DNA from: Ruminiclostridium cellobioparum DSM 1351 = ATCC 15832
GTDB lineage: Bacteria > Bacillota > Clostridia > Acetivibrionales > DSM-1351
Assembly (NCBI RefSeq): GCF_000621505.1
Contig: NZ_JHYD01000041.1
Span: 1 to 63,706, forward strand
Direction: 5' to 3'
Length of the DNA: 63,706 nucleotides
The notes below the pieces were generated by a model. That model was not told the origin of the DNA. It searched no databases and was given only the letters and a program-made list of their open reading frames with translations. How positions within the stretch are numbered: position 1 is the stretch's first letter; each line of letters starts with the position of its first letter. Positions 27,480 through 36,490 of this stretch are shown here, piece by piece. A program made the position numbers and the translations under genes.

Positions 27480-28655
27480 ATGAGCGCTGAGTTAATACTT
27501 GCACTTGAACAGCTGGAGAAAGAGAAGGGTATTAAAAAGGATGTAATAATTGAGGCCATAGAGGCCGCTCTTATTTCTGCGTATAAGAAAAACTTTGGTT
27601 CGGCAATGAACGTCAAGGTAAATATAGATAGAACAACCGGAGATGTAAAAGTTTTTGGACTCAGAAAGGTTGCAGAAGTTCCCGATATGGAACAGATGGA
27701 TATATCTGTGGATGAAGCCGCCAGATTAAATCCCACACTTGCCGTCGGCGACATTGCCGAAATGGAAGTCACTCCGAGAACTTTCGGAAGAATAGCCGCC
27801 CAGACGGCTAAACAGGTTGTGGTACAGAAACTCAGAGAAGCTGAAAGAGGAATTATATACGATGAGTTTTACAACAAGGAAAGTGACATTGTTACTGGTA
27901 TCATTCAGAGAATAGAAAAGAGAAACGTAATAGTAGATCTGGGAAAAACCGAGGCGGTGCTTGCTCCCACCGAACAGACTCCGGGTGAGGAGTACCGTTT
28001 TAATGAAAGGCTCAAATCCTATATCGTAGAAGTTAAGAAAACCACCAAGGGTCCTCAGATCATGATATCAAGAACCCATCCGGGACTTGTAAAGAGGCTT
28101 TTTGAGCTGGAGGTTCCCGAAATACACGATGGTACTGTTGAAATAAAAAGCATATCACGTGAGCCGGGCTCCAGAACAAAAATTGCAGTTTACTCCAAGG
28201 ATGAAAATGTTGATCCGGTAGGTGCATGTGTAGGACAAAAGGGCACAAGGGTCCAGGCTATAGTCGATGAACTCCGCGGTGAGAAAATAGATATCATAAA
28301 ATGGAGCAACGATCCCAGGGAGTATATCTCCAGCAGCTTAAGCCCTGCCAAGGTAGTGAGGGTGGATGTGACTGAAGATGAAAAAGCTGCCAGAGTTATT
28401 GTTCCTGACTATCAGCTTTCACTCGCCATTGGAAAGGAAGGCCAGAATGCAAGACTGGCTGCCAAGCTCACCGGCTGGAAAATTGATATAAAGAGTGAAT
28501 CACAGCTGAGACAGTCTATTGAAAAACAGCTTTTCGACGATAGTTTAAACGGCGGTTATATGGATTTTAACGCCGAAGATGAAAATAATGATTACGGCGA
28601 AGAAGAAAATAATGATTACAGCGGTGACCAGGATGATGATGTTTTCATAGACTGA
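27480..28655 (+). CDS. nusA: Transcription termination/antitermination factor NusA
   Basis: A 391-residue NusA. N-terminal RNA-polymerase-binding domain to about 130, S1 domain near 135-200, then two KH domains (GACVGQKGTRVQAIVDELRG and AIGKEGQNARLAAKLTG). An acidic, Asn/Asp-rich tail of about 30 residues ends the protein, unlike the acidic repeats of E. coli. ATG follows GGGAGG. It binds RNA polymerase and may autoregulate at the hairpin leader. Confidence 0.95.
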   Translation: MSAELILALEQLEKEKGIKKDVIIEAIEAALISAYKKNFGSAMNVKVNIDRTTGDVKVFGLRKVAEVPDMEQMDISVDEAARLNPTLAVGDIAEMEVTPRTFGRIAAQTAKQVVVQKLREAERGIIYDEFYNKESDIVTGIIQRIEKRNVIVDLGKTEAVLAPTEQTPGEEYRFNERLKSYIVEVKKTTKGPQIMISRTHPGLVKRLFELEVPEIHDGTVEIKSISREPGSRTKIAVYSKDENVDPVGACVGQKGTRVQAIVDELRGEKIDIIKWSNDPREYISSSLSPAKVVRVDVTEDEKAARVIVPDYQLSLAIGKEGQNARLAAKLTGWKIDIKSESQLRQSIEKQLFDDSLNGGYMDFNAEDENNDYGEEENNDYSGDQDDDVFID

Positions 28656-28749
28656 TAGATGGTAACCTTTAATGATTTTGGCAATGCTTAATAAAGTTGC
28701 ATACTGTCGGTTCATCCGATGGTAATTGACTATGGGAAGGTGTGGATGG

Positions 28750-29022
28750 ATGAAGCAAAAAAAGATTCCATTGCGTATGTGTCTTGGCTGTAAGGAAATG
28801 AAGCCAAAGAAGGAATTGATACGGGTGGTAAGAAATAATGAGGGAGAAATCAGCATAGATCTAATTGGCAAAAAGCCGGGCAGAGGTGCATATATATGCA
28901 GGGATGCCGCGTGCCTGGAACAGGCCATAAAGGCCAAAAGACTCGACAAAGCTTTTGAGATGACAATTGATAATGAAATATATGAAAATTTGAAATGCCA
29001 ATTGGAGGGAAATGATGGATAG
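28750..29022 (+). CDS. ylxR: YlxR family RNA-binding protein
   Basis: A 90-residue YlxR (DUF448) protein. The family motif PLRMCLGCKEMKPKKELIRV is at the start, and GRGAYICRDAACLEQA follows. It is predicted to bind nucleic acid; some homologues modulate transcription of metabolism genes or RNase P. ATG 28750 is chosen as GGAAGG lies 9 bases upstream; the frame is open further 5' but without a site. It overlaps ylxQ by about 8 bases. Confidence 0.9.
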   Translation: MKQKKIPLRMCLGCKEMKPKKELIRVVRNNEGEISIDLIGKKPGRGAYICRDAACLEQAIKAKRLDKAFEMTIDNEIYENLKCQLEGNDG

Positions 29023-29347
29023 GATTTATTCCTTGTTAGGTCTTGCTAAAAAGGCAGGACAGCTGTCAGCCGGAGACGAAACTTGTGAAAGGGCCGTCAA
29101 ATCGGGTAAGGCTGTTCTTGTAATTGTAGCAGGAGATGCTTCTGAAAACACGAAGGACAAATTTAAGAGTATGTGCAGTTTCCGCAGTGTTTCCTATAGA
29201 GAATATGGAGAAAAACTTGGGCTCGGAAGATGTATAGGAAAAGAAATACGTTCAGTTATTTCGATTCAGTCAAAGGACTTTAAAAATGGCCTTCTTAAAC
29301 TAATAGATAACCAAATTAATGAATCCGGGGGTGAAGGTATTGGATAA
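29015..29347 (+). CDS. ylxQ: L7Ae/YlxQ-like RNA-binding protein
   Basis: A 110-residue ribosomal L7Ae/L30e/S12e/Gadd45-fold protein: [20 protein letters not shown] followed by [18 protein letters not shown]. Homologues bind kink-turn RNA. Two adjacent ATGs (29012 and 29015) follow GGAGGG; the second has better spacing. Its end overlaps the infB start by a few bases. It is an uncharacterised but near-universal neighbour of infB in Firmicutes. Confidence 0.88.
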   Translation: MDRIYSLLGLAKKAGQLSAGDETCERAVKSGKAVLVIVAGDASENTKDKFKSMCSFRSVSYREYGEKLGLGRCIGKEIRSVISIQSKDFKNGLLKLIDNQINESGGEGIG

Positions 29348-32300
29348 AGCAAGAATATACGAGCTTGCCAAAGAACTTAATACAACGAGTAAGCGGTTAA
29401 TGGAAAAGCTTGCTGAGATAAATATAAATGTAAAAAATCATATGAGCCTTCTTGAACCTCATGAATTAGACGCACTTTATAAACACATTGGCGTAATAAA
29501 ACATGACGAAAAGAAGCCTGAGGATGAAAAAAAAGCTGTCTCTGCGGACACTTCTCATCCAGTTGAAAAGAAGAAAGAAATTAAAAAGGATATGAAAAGT
29601 GCACCAAGGATAATCAGAACCACAGAGATTGTAATTGACAGCAATGGTGAAACTGAGAATACCGACCGTGGAAATTATAAAAAAGAAGGGAATCAGCCTT
29701 CTTCAAAACCGAATTATATAAAAACCGAGTCCAGCACTTCAGGGCTCAGACCGGGGTATGTGAGAGACAGCAAACCTGATTTCAAAAATAAACCTGCTAA
29801 CAGGAATGAAAAATCTCACGAGTCTCCTAAAAATGCTGCCAAAATTCCTGCCGTTCAGCATGATGATTCTTCAGTTTCAAAGCAAAGTACAAAGACTGAG
29901 GATATTAAAAAAGAGGAAAAGCTTGTGGCGGATACTGCTGTTCAAACAGATACAAAAATATCAAAAAACATTGATGCAACCGATACAGAAAAAATAAGCA
30001 AAGAGAATGCGGCTGAAAGAGTGGATATGAAATCAAACACAATTGTTGAACCAAAGGAAGCAATAACCGGCACAAACACGGCTCCAAAGAGTGAAAGTAC
30101 TGAACCCAGGAAGGAAGATACTGCCGCAGTGGCTGAAACACAGGCCCCAGAGACTGACAATGTCAAGAGTGAGAACAGGCAGGGAGACAGACCACAGGGC
30201 CAGTATAACAGAAATGACAGACCACAGGGAGACAGATCACAAGGCCAGTATAACCGAGGCGACAGACCACAGGGTCAATACAACCGGGGAGACAGGCCAC
30301 AGGGAGACAGACCGCAGGGTCAGTATAACAGAGGTGACAGACCCCAGGGAGACAGACCACAAGGCCAGTATAACCGAGGAGACAGACCACAGGGTCAGTA
30401 CAACCGAGGAGACAGACCACAAGGCCAGTACAACAGACCACAGGGAGACAGGCCGCAGGGGCAGTACAACCGAGGCGACAGACCGCAGGGTCAGTACAAC
30501 AACAGACCACAGGGAGACAGGCCGCAGGGTCAGTACAATAGAGGAGACAGGCCTCAGGGCCAGTACAACAGACCCCAGGGAGACAGACCACAGGGTCAGT
30601 ACAACAGAGGAGACAGGCCGCAGGGGCAATACAGACAGCAGGGCCTGGATATTCCAAAGCCGGATGCAACTGTTGCTCAGGAACAATTTGACTCACTGAG
30701 AAATGAAGCGCGGAGAGAATTCCAGAGCAGGGATCTGGATAAGAGCGTCAAGAGGGAAGAAAAGCAGAAGAAAGAAGCACCAAAGACAACTGCCGATAAG
30801 AAACAGAAATTTAAACCCCAGAAAATAGTTATCGAGAAGAAGGGTGTTTCTGAAATTCTTGATGAAAATTACATCTTTGACGAATTCTACAGTGATGACG
30901 GCAAGAAGAAGAGATTGCCAAGGAATAAAAAGAATGAAAAGGTTCAGGAAAAGTATATTCCGCCAAAGGCAGTTCTTACTTCCATAACCATACCGGAATC
31001 ACTTACAGTCAAGGAACTTGCCGAAGCTCTTAAAAAGACTTCGACAGAAATTATCAAGAAATTGATGGGTTATGGTGTTATGGCCACCCTTAACAATGAT
31101 GTGGACTTTGAAACGGCTACAATTATTTCGGAAGAGTTTGGAGTAAAGACTGAGAAAGCTGTTCAGATCAGTGAGGAAGATATACTCTTTGATGATGAAG
31201 AGATAGTTGACGAATCAAAATTACAGCAAAGACCTCCTGTAGTTGTTGTTATGGGCCATGTTGACCATGGTAAGACATCATTGCTTGACGCAATCAGAAG
31301 TGCTCATGTAATTGACAGTGAAGCCGGCGGTATAACACAGCATATCGGTGCGTATACGGTCAAAGCTAACGAAAGGCTGATTACCTTCCTGGATACACCC
31401 GGTCATGAAGCCTTCACGGCAATGCGTGCCAGAGGTGCTCAGGTTACCGATATTGCAATACTTGTTGTTGCAGCAGACGACGGAGTAATGCCGCAGACCA
31501 TAGAAGCCATAAACCATGCTAAAGCTGCAAATGTATCAATTATAGTTGCTATCAATAAGATTGATAAGCCTGGTGCAAATCCAGACAAGGTAAAACAGGA
31601 GCTTACGGAATATGGTATAGTTGCCGAGGAATGGGGCGGAGATGCAATAATGGTTCCCGTTTCGGCAAAAAAGAGGGAAAACATTGATCAATTGCTGGAA
31701 ATGGTGCTTTTGGCCGCAGATATGCTTGAATTAAGAGCCGATCCCGACAGACAGGCGAAGGGTACTATTATAGAAGCCAAACTTGATAAGGAAAGAGGGC
31801 CTGTTGCCACAGTTCTTGTTCAGAGAGGCACATTAAAAACCGGCGATTCAATAATAGCAGGTTCCGCTTTTGGAAGAATCAAAGCTATGACAAACGACAA
31901 GGGTCACAGCATAAAGAACGCAGGGCCTTCAATGCCTGTAGAAATACTTGGTATGAATGAAGTTCCCGAAGCAGGTGAAGTATTCTATGCTGTTACTGAT
32001 GAGAAGGTAGCCAAACAGCTTGTTGAAAAGAGAAAGTTCAGACAGAAGGAACAACAGTACAAGACCAGCGCAAAGGTCACTCTTGAAGATCTGTTTACCC
32101 AGATCAAAGAGGGTAAGGTCAAGGATTTGAATATTATTATCAAAGCCGATGTACAGGGTTCTGTAGAAGCTGTCAAGCAGTCGCTGGAAAAGCTGAGCAA
32201 TGATGAAGTCAGAGTCAAAACCATACATGGTGCTGTTGGTGCTATCACCGAATCGGATGTCACTCTGGCACAGGTTTCAAATGCCATAATCATAGGCTTT

Positions 32301-32726
32301 AATGTAAGACCTGGCGCAAATGTTACCGAAGCTGCCAAGAATGCTGAAGTTGATATGAGATTATACAGTATTATCTACAAGGCTATAGAAGATGTTCAGG
32401 CTGCCATGAAGGGTATGCTTGAGCCTACCTACAAGGAAGTTGTACTGGGCCATATTGAAATAAGGCAGATATTCAAGGTTTCGGGTATCGGAACCATTGG
32501 CGGTGCCTATGTAACCGACGGTAAAGTACAGAGAAATTCTGAAGTCAGGGTAGTCAGAGAGGGTATTGTAATTCATGAAGGAAAGCTTGCTTCCCTTAAG
32601 AGATTCAAAGACGATGCAAAAGAAGTTGCAGCGGGTTTTGAATGCGGTGTGTCCATTGAACGCTTCAACGATATCAAGGAAGGCGATGTAATCGAGGCCT
32701 TTGTAATGGAAGAAGTTAAGAGATAA
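29340..32726 (+). CDS. infB: Translation initiation factor IF-2
   Basis: About 1128 residues, long for the family. N-terminal IF2-N domain ([17 protein letters not shown]), a long low-complexity linker, a 13-copy QGQY repeat at roughly residues 280-434, a second IF2-N domain near 550, the GTPase ([34 protein letters not shown]) near 635, then domains II-IV binding fMet-tRNA. TTG 29340 is preferred: GGGGGTG lies 6 bases before it and homologues begin at this [13 protein letters not shown] 29331 and ATG 29319 are less likely. Coupled to ylxQ. Confidence 0.95.
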   Translation: MDKARIYELAKELNTTSKRLMEKLAEININVKNHMSLLEPHELDALYKHIGVIKHDEKKPEDEKKAVSADTSHPVEKKKEIKKDMKSAPRIIRTTEIVIDSNGETENTDRGNYKKEGNQPSSKPNYIKTESSTSGLRPGYVRDSKPDFKNKPANRNEKSHESPKNAAKIPAVQHDDSSVSKQSTKTEDIKKEEKLVADTAVQTDTKISKNIDATDTEKISKENAAERVDMKSNTIVEPKEAITGTNTAPKSESTEPRKEDTAAVAETQAPETDNVKSENRQGDRPQGQYNRNDRPQGDRSQGQYNRGDRPQGQYNRGDRPQGDRPQGQYNRGDRPQGDRPQGQYNRGDRPQGQYNRGDRPQGQYNRPQGDRPQGQYNRGDRPQGQYNNRPQGDRPQGQYNRGDRPQGQYNRPQGDRPQGQYNRGDRPQGQYRQQGLDIPKPDATVAQEQFDSLRNEARREFQSRDLDKSVKREEKQKKEAPKTTADKKQKFKPQKIVIEKKGVSEILDENYIFDEFYSDDGKKKRLPRNKKNEKVQEKYIPPKAVLTSITIPESLTVKELAEALKKTSTEIIKKLMGYGVMATLNNDVDFETATIISEEFGVKTEKAVQISEEDILFDDEEIVDESKLQQRPPVVVVMGHVDHGKTSLLDAIRSAHVIDSEAGGITQHIGAYTVKANERLITFLDTPGHEAFTAMRARGAQVTDIAILVVAADDGVMPQTIEAINHAKAANVSIIVAINKIDKPGANPDKVKQELTEYGIVAEEWGGDAIMVPVSAKKRENIDQLLEMVLLAADMLELRADPDRQAKGTIIEAKLDKERGPVATVLVQRGTLKTGDSIIAGSAFGRIKAMTNDKGHSIKNAGPSMPVEILGMNEVPEAGEVFYAVTDEKVAKQLVEKRKFRQKEQQYKTSAKVTLEDLFTQIKEGKVKDLNIIIKADVQGSVEAVKQSLEKLSNDEVRVKTIHGAVGAITESDVTLAQVSNAIIIGFNVRPGANVTEAAKNAEVDMRLYSIIYKAIEDVQAAMKGMLEPTYKEVVLGHIEIRQIFKVSGIGTIGGAYVTDGKVQRNSEVRVVREGIVIHEGKLASLKRFKDDAKEVAAGFECGVSIERFNDIKEGDVIEAFVMEEVKR
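30178..30640 (+). repeat. In-frame tandem repeat inside infB
   Basis: Thirteen copies of a [10 protein letters not shown]-like unit, some extended as [12 protein letters not shown]. The unit is about 30 bases and varies in third positions (CAG GGT/GGC/GGG), so it is not newly duplicated throughout. It yields a disordered Arg/Gly/Gln/Tyr-rich segment. Long open frames in other phases and on the other strand are by-products. Confidence 0.9.
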
Positions 32727-32741
32727 GTTAAGGCTTTTTTG

Positions 32742-32781
32742 GAATAGGTTGAAGTGGATTAAATTCCAATTCAACCTATTC
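32742..32781 (+). terminator. infB-rbfA hairpin
   Basis: GAATAGGTTGAA (32742-32753) pairs perfectly with TTCAACCTATTC (32770-32781), with a TGGATT/AATTCCA inner pairing. The downstream bases are not T-rich, so partial termination or RNA processing is more likely than full stop. The remaining gap to rbfA holds only AT-rich sequence. Confidence 0.5.
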
Positions 32782-32905
32782 GTGTATTTGCCGCCTGCCC
32801 GGAGTGTACTTGAATACGCTGTGGTTGGCAATACTATTTATAAATGAAGCAGTAACGCACTTAACGATTTTCATTAGCTAATAATTAATATGGAGGATGG
32901 AATTG

Positions 32906-33259
32906 ATGGCAGATAGAATAGTCAGGATTTCTGAAGAAGTAAAAAAAGAAATAAGCAGCATTATTCATAATGACCTTAAGGATCCGAGGCTTCCTGATAT
33001 GGTAAGTATCATATCCTGTAATGTAACCAAGGATTTGAGATATGCTAAAGTATTCGTAAGTGTTTTGGGTGATGAGCAGCAGAAGAAAAACGCCATAAGC
33101 GCGCTGAAAAGCGCAGCGGGTTTCATAAGGCGTGAACTCGGGCACAGATTGCAGCTCAGATATACTCCCGAAATACATTTTGAACTTGATACCTCGATTG
33201 AACACGGAATATATATAAATAAATTACTTGACGATGCAAAGAAGGAACTGGGAGACTGA
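32906..33259 (+). CDS. rbfA: Ribosome-binding factor A
   Basis: A 117-residue KH-like protein that helps mature the 30S subunit. Motifs: RISEEVKKEISSIIHNDLKDPRLP, then LKSAAGFIRRELGHRLQLRYTPEIHF. ATG 32906 is chosen since GGAGG lies 9 bases before it, whereas ATG 32897 abuts the site. Position after infB is conserved. Confidence 0.94.
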   Translation: MADRIVRISEEVKKEISSIIHNDLKDPRLPDMVSIISCNVTKDLRYAKVFVSVLGDEQQKKNAISALKSAAGFIRRELGHRLQLRYTPEIHFELDTSIEHGIYINKLLDDAKKELGD

Positions 33260-33403
33260 TGGCATTTCAGCCTGTATTCCAAAACAGACAGACTGAAAAA
33301 ATAAAATTAACCCCGTATAAAAGTATTAAAATACTATTGCCGCGTTGAAAACCATTAAATGCGATGGGAAAAGAAAACCGGCATAACGGGGCGGGGAGGT
33401 TTA

Positions 33404-34360
33404 ATGGATAGGGAAATTGTCAAACTTATAGCCCAGGCAGGCGGAATAGCAATATTTCCTCATGTTTCTGCAGACGGTGATGCAATCGGTTCATCCCTGG
33501 CTCTGGCTCTGGCACTGAAAAATGCAGGTAAAAAAGTAATCGTTTATCTGGAGGAAAATATTCCTACGGTGTACAGATTCTTGCCCGGGACTGAATTGGT
33601 CTGCTTTTATGATACCCGGGATGAGGTCATGGATATCAATATAGCTCTGGACACAGGGGATGTCGGAAGGCTTGGAACCAGAGGAGATGCTTTTTTCGAG
33701 GCCCCCTGCACAATAAATATCGACCATCATGTGACAAATACAAAATTTGCCCTTTTAAATTTTGTTGATGATATGTCGGCTTCAACCGGTGAAATAGTAT
33801 ATACACTGCTGAAGAAATTGAAGCTCGGGATAGACAGGGATATTGCGGCCTGCTTATACACTGCAGTTTCAACAGATACCGGAGGCTTCAAGTACAGCAA
33901 TACCACCTCCGAAACACACAGGATAGCTTCGGAACTTCTGGCTACAGGTATAGACATAGGAGAACTGTCGCAAAGGATATTTGACAATACCACTTACACA
34001 AAGCTGAAGCTTACGCAAAAAGCAATAGAGCTGCTGGAGCTTCATGAAAATGCAAAACTTGCGGCGGTTGCAATCTCACAGGCCGACCTGCAGGCAACCG
34101 GGGCAAAGGATGAGGACTGTGACGGCATAGTGAATATCGGAAGATCAATCGAAGGTGTGGAAGTTTCCGTTTTGGTCAAGGAGAAGAATGCCGAAGAGGT
34201 CAGGGTGAATTTGCGTTCCAAAACCCATGTGGATGTTTCCGAAGTAGCTGCGGCATTTGGGGGCGGCGGACATAAACGGGCGGCCGGCTGCACTGTTAAA
34301 GGCTCTTTGCAGGAAGTTAAGGAACAGATGATAAAGGTGTTAAAAGAGAAACTTCAGTAA
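33404..34360 (+). CDS. nrnA: DHH-family phosphoesterase, NrnA-like (oligoribonuclease/pAp phosphatase)
   Basis: A 318-residue bifunctional oligoribonuclease/3'-phosphoadenosine 5'-phosphate phosphatase type. DHH motifs: VSADGDAIGSS near the N-terminus, ALDTGDVGR, NIDHHVTNTKF, TDTGGFKYSNTT, and DHHA1 end FGGGGHKRAAG. ATG 33404 follows GGGGAGG; the longer frame from 33359 lacks a site. It degrades nanoRNA in relatives. Its location between rbfA and truB is common in Firmicutes. Confidence 0.92.
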   Translation: MDREIVKLIAQAGGIAIFPHVSADGDAIGSSLALALALKNAGKKVIVYLEENIPTVYRFLPGTELVCFYDTRDEVMDINIALDTGDVGRLGTRGDAFFEAPCTINIDHHVTNTKFALLNFVDDMSASTGEIVYTLLKKLKLGIDRDIAACLYTAVSTDTGGFKYSNTTSETHRIASELLATGIDIGELSQRIFDNTTYTKLKLTQKAIELLELHENAKLAAVAISQADLQATGAKDEDCDGIVNIGRSIEGVEVSVLVKEKNAEEVRVNLRSKTHVDVSEVAAAFGGGGHKRAAGCTVKGSLQEVKEQMIKVLKEKLQ

Positions 34361-34405
34361 TATAAAATGCTTTTGACAAAGAAAGGGTTTTATTTTAGGG
34401 ATAAT

Positions 34406-35323
34406 ATGAACGGAATAATAAATGTACTCAAGCCTGCCGGAATGACATCATTTGATGTGGTGGGTTTTCTCAGAAAAGTTGCCGGACAGAAAAAAATAGG
34501 GCACACGGGGACGCTTGATCCGTCTGCTGTGGGGGTTTTACCCATATGTTTGGGAAATGCCACCAGGGCCATCGAGTTTATTATCGATAAGGACAAGGTC
34601 TATCGCGCAGAGCTCACTCTGGGTTGGGCAACCGATACCCAGGATTCCTCGGGGAATGTAATTTATTCCAAAGAGGTGGAGGCCGGCAATGACAGAATAG
34701 AAGAGGCAATAATGAGTTTTGTCGGTGATATTGACCAGCTTCCGCCAATGTATTCTGCAATAAAAATTGACGGAAAAAAGCTGTACGATATAGCCAGACA
34801 GGGCGGGACTGTGGAACGTCAGCCAAGAAGGATCAGGATATTTGATATAAAAATTATCAGGATATGGGAAGAGCCCGGGCCTGAAAAGAGAAGGGTAAAA
34901 AAAGCACTGTTTGACGTTCATTGCTCCAAAGGTACCTATATAAGGACTTTATGCCATGACATGGGAGAAAAGCTGGGCTGCGGAGGACATATGTCTTTCC
35001 TCGTCAGGACAAGAGCCGGCAAATACAGTCTGGATACTGCTTTGACCCTTGAGGAAATCAGGGAGCTTGCTGCCGGGGGCCGGCTGGAAAACAGGCTTAT
35101 CCCTGCCGAAACAGTATTTGAAGATATGGAAAGTATCCGGCTTGGTTCAAAAGACACCTTTAAATACTGTAATGGCGTATGGCTTCAATTAAATAATGAA
35201 AATTTTGATACAAAGCCTTTCATAAGGGTATATGATAACAATGAAAATTTTTTGGGCATAGGTGAACTTTTCCATAACGGTCAAGGTACCTGCCTGAAAT
35301 CAAAAAAGTTTTTTAGCATATAG
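34406..35323 (+). CDS. truB: tRNA pseudouridine(55) synthase
   Basis: A 305-residue enzyme isomerising U55 in the tRNA T loop. Motifs: INVLKPAGMTSFDVV, KIGHTGTLDPSAVGVLP (catalytic Asp), YSAIKIDGKKLYDIAR, and CSKGTYIRTLCHDMG. A PUA-like C-terminal part follows. ATG 34406 has AGGGAT upstream, while the 34367 start adds unrelated residues. Its stop codon lies within an inverted-repeat sequence described separately. Confidence 0.94.
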   Translation: MNGIINVLKPAGMTSFDVVGFLRKVAGQKKIGHTGTLDPSAVGVLPICLGNATRAIEFIIDKDKVYRAELTLGWATDTQDSSGNVIYSKEVEAGNDRIEEAIMSFVGDIDQLPPMYSAIKIDGKKLYDIARQGGTVERQPRRIRIFDIKIIRIWEEPGPEKRRVKKALFDVHCSKGTYIRTLCHDMGEKLGCGGHMSFLVRTRAGKYSLDTALTLEEIRELAAGGRLENRLIPAETVFEDMESIRLGSKDTFKYCNGVWLQLNNENFDTKPFIRVYDNNENFLGIGELFHNGQGTCLKSKKFFSI

Positions 35324-35517
35324 GAATTTATATTTAAAGATAGTGTAATTGCTATTAAAACTGAGTTTAGAACAAGTACACTAGGAAATTCCAGTTATAT
35401 ATAAATTTCTATATGCGGGGTTTGAAAAGGGGAATCCCCTTTCCGGTTTAGAGGGGGTGCTCAGAAACACGAAGTGTTTCGTCGAAGCAAATTTCTTGAC
35501 GTATAGGAATTTTCATT
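35316..35517. repeat. Repeat-rich spacer between truB and ribF
   Basis: GCATATAGGAATTTATATTT (35316-35335, overlapping the truB stop) recurs inverted at about 35393-35414 (ATATATAAATTTCTATATGC) and as a diverged direct copy near 35499-35517. Between lie a GAAAAGGGG/CCCCTTTCC hairpin (about 35424-35445) and an ACACGAAGTGTT palindrome. No gene. It resembles a small mobile or RNA-structure element. Confidence 0.5.
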
Positions 35518-35540
35518 TGAGTTACTACAAGGAGAATTAT

Positions 35541-36479
35541 ATGCAGGTTATTCACACCACCGATGAAAATAATAGTTTTAAAATAAAAACAGGAGTTGGC
35601 CTGGGTAATTTTGACGGATTACATATTGGCCATATGGCTCTGATCAACACACTGATACGTGAATCCCGGCTTAACAACCTGTGCTCGATAGTTTATACCT
35701 TCACAAAGCATCCCGAGAATATTCTCAGGAAAAAGCTCATAACTCCGCTGTTACTGACTGAGCAGAAGAAAGTGGAATTGCTTGGAGAAATTCATCTGGA
35801 TTATCTGTACTTTGATGAATTCAATGAAGAATTTTCAAGACTTTCACCCGAAGACTTTGTAAAAAAAATACTGATTGATAAATTGAATATCAAGCTGGCT
35901 GTGGCCGGTTATGACTATAGATTCGGCTATATGGGGCAGGGCGATATTCCCCTGTTGAAGGAATTGGGGTTAAAGTACGGTTTCAGGGTTGTTGTCATAC
36001 CTGCCATAAAATGTGACAATGAAGTTGTAAGCAGTACAAAAATAAGACAATGTATAATCAATGGGCAGCTTGAAACTGCCTACAAACTTTTGGGAAGGAA
36101 CTACTCTATTACGGCAGAGGTGGTCAGTGGGAGAAGGATAGGAAATACCATCGGTTTTCCCACTGCCAACATTCACCCTGAAAGGTTTCTCGTGCTGCCG
36201 GCCAACGGTGTATACATTACCAAGACACTGCTGGACGGCAAGCTTTATAACAGCATGACCAATGTGGGTTTTAATCCGACTTTTGAGGACGCTAAGGAAA
36301 AAACAGTGGAAACTCATATCATCGATTTTAACAGGGATATATACGGCAAAAAAATAGAAGTTTTCTTTCTGAAGAAAATAAGGGACGAAAAGAAGTTTGA
36401 GTCGGTAGACCTCCTTAAGGAACAGATAGCGGAAGACATGCAGACAACCAAGAAATACCTGGAGATTGAAGATAACTGA
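35541..36479 (+). CDS. ribF: Bifunctional riboflavin kinase/FAD synthetase
   Basis: A 312-residue enzyme making FMN and FAD from riboflavin. The N-terminal adenylyltransferase half has GLGNFDGLHIGHMALI and VSSTKIRQCIINGQLETA. The C-terminal kinase half has GRRIGNTIGFPTANI. ATG 35541 follows AAGGAG; the upstream in-frame extension from 35457 crosses the repeat spacer and is not conserved. Location after truB is standard. Confidence 0.93.
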   Translation: MQVIHTTDENNSFKIKTGVGLGNFDGLHIGHMALINTLIRESRLNNLCSIVYTFTKHPENILRKKLITPLLLTEQKKVELLGEIHLDYLYFDEFNEEFSRLSPEDFVKKILIDKLNIKLAVAGYDYRFGYMGQGDIPLLKELGLKYGFRVVVIPAIKCDNEVVSSTKIRQCIINGQLETAYKLLGRNYSITAEVVSGRRIGNTIGFPTANIHPERFLVLPANGVYITKTLLDGKLYNSMTNVGFNPTFEDAKEKTVETHIIDFNRDIYGKKIEVFFLKKIRDEKKFESVDLLKEQIAEDMQTTKKYLEIEDN

Positions 36480-36490
36480 AAGGTAAGACC

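Noticed and set aside
30091-30699. Long open frames in other phases and on both strands across the infB repeat
   Set aside because: They come from the 30-base repeat having no stops in several phases. Composition is low-complexity and no ribosome sites are present.
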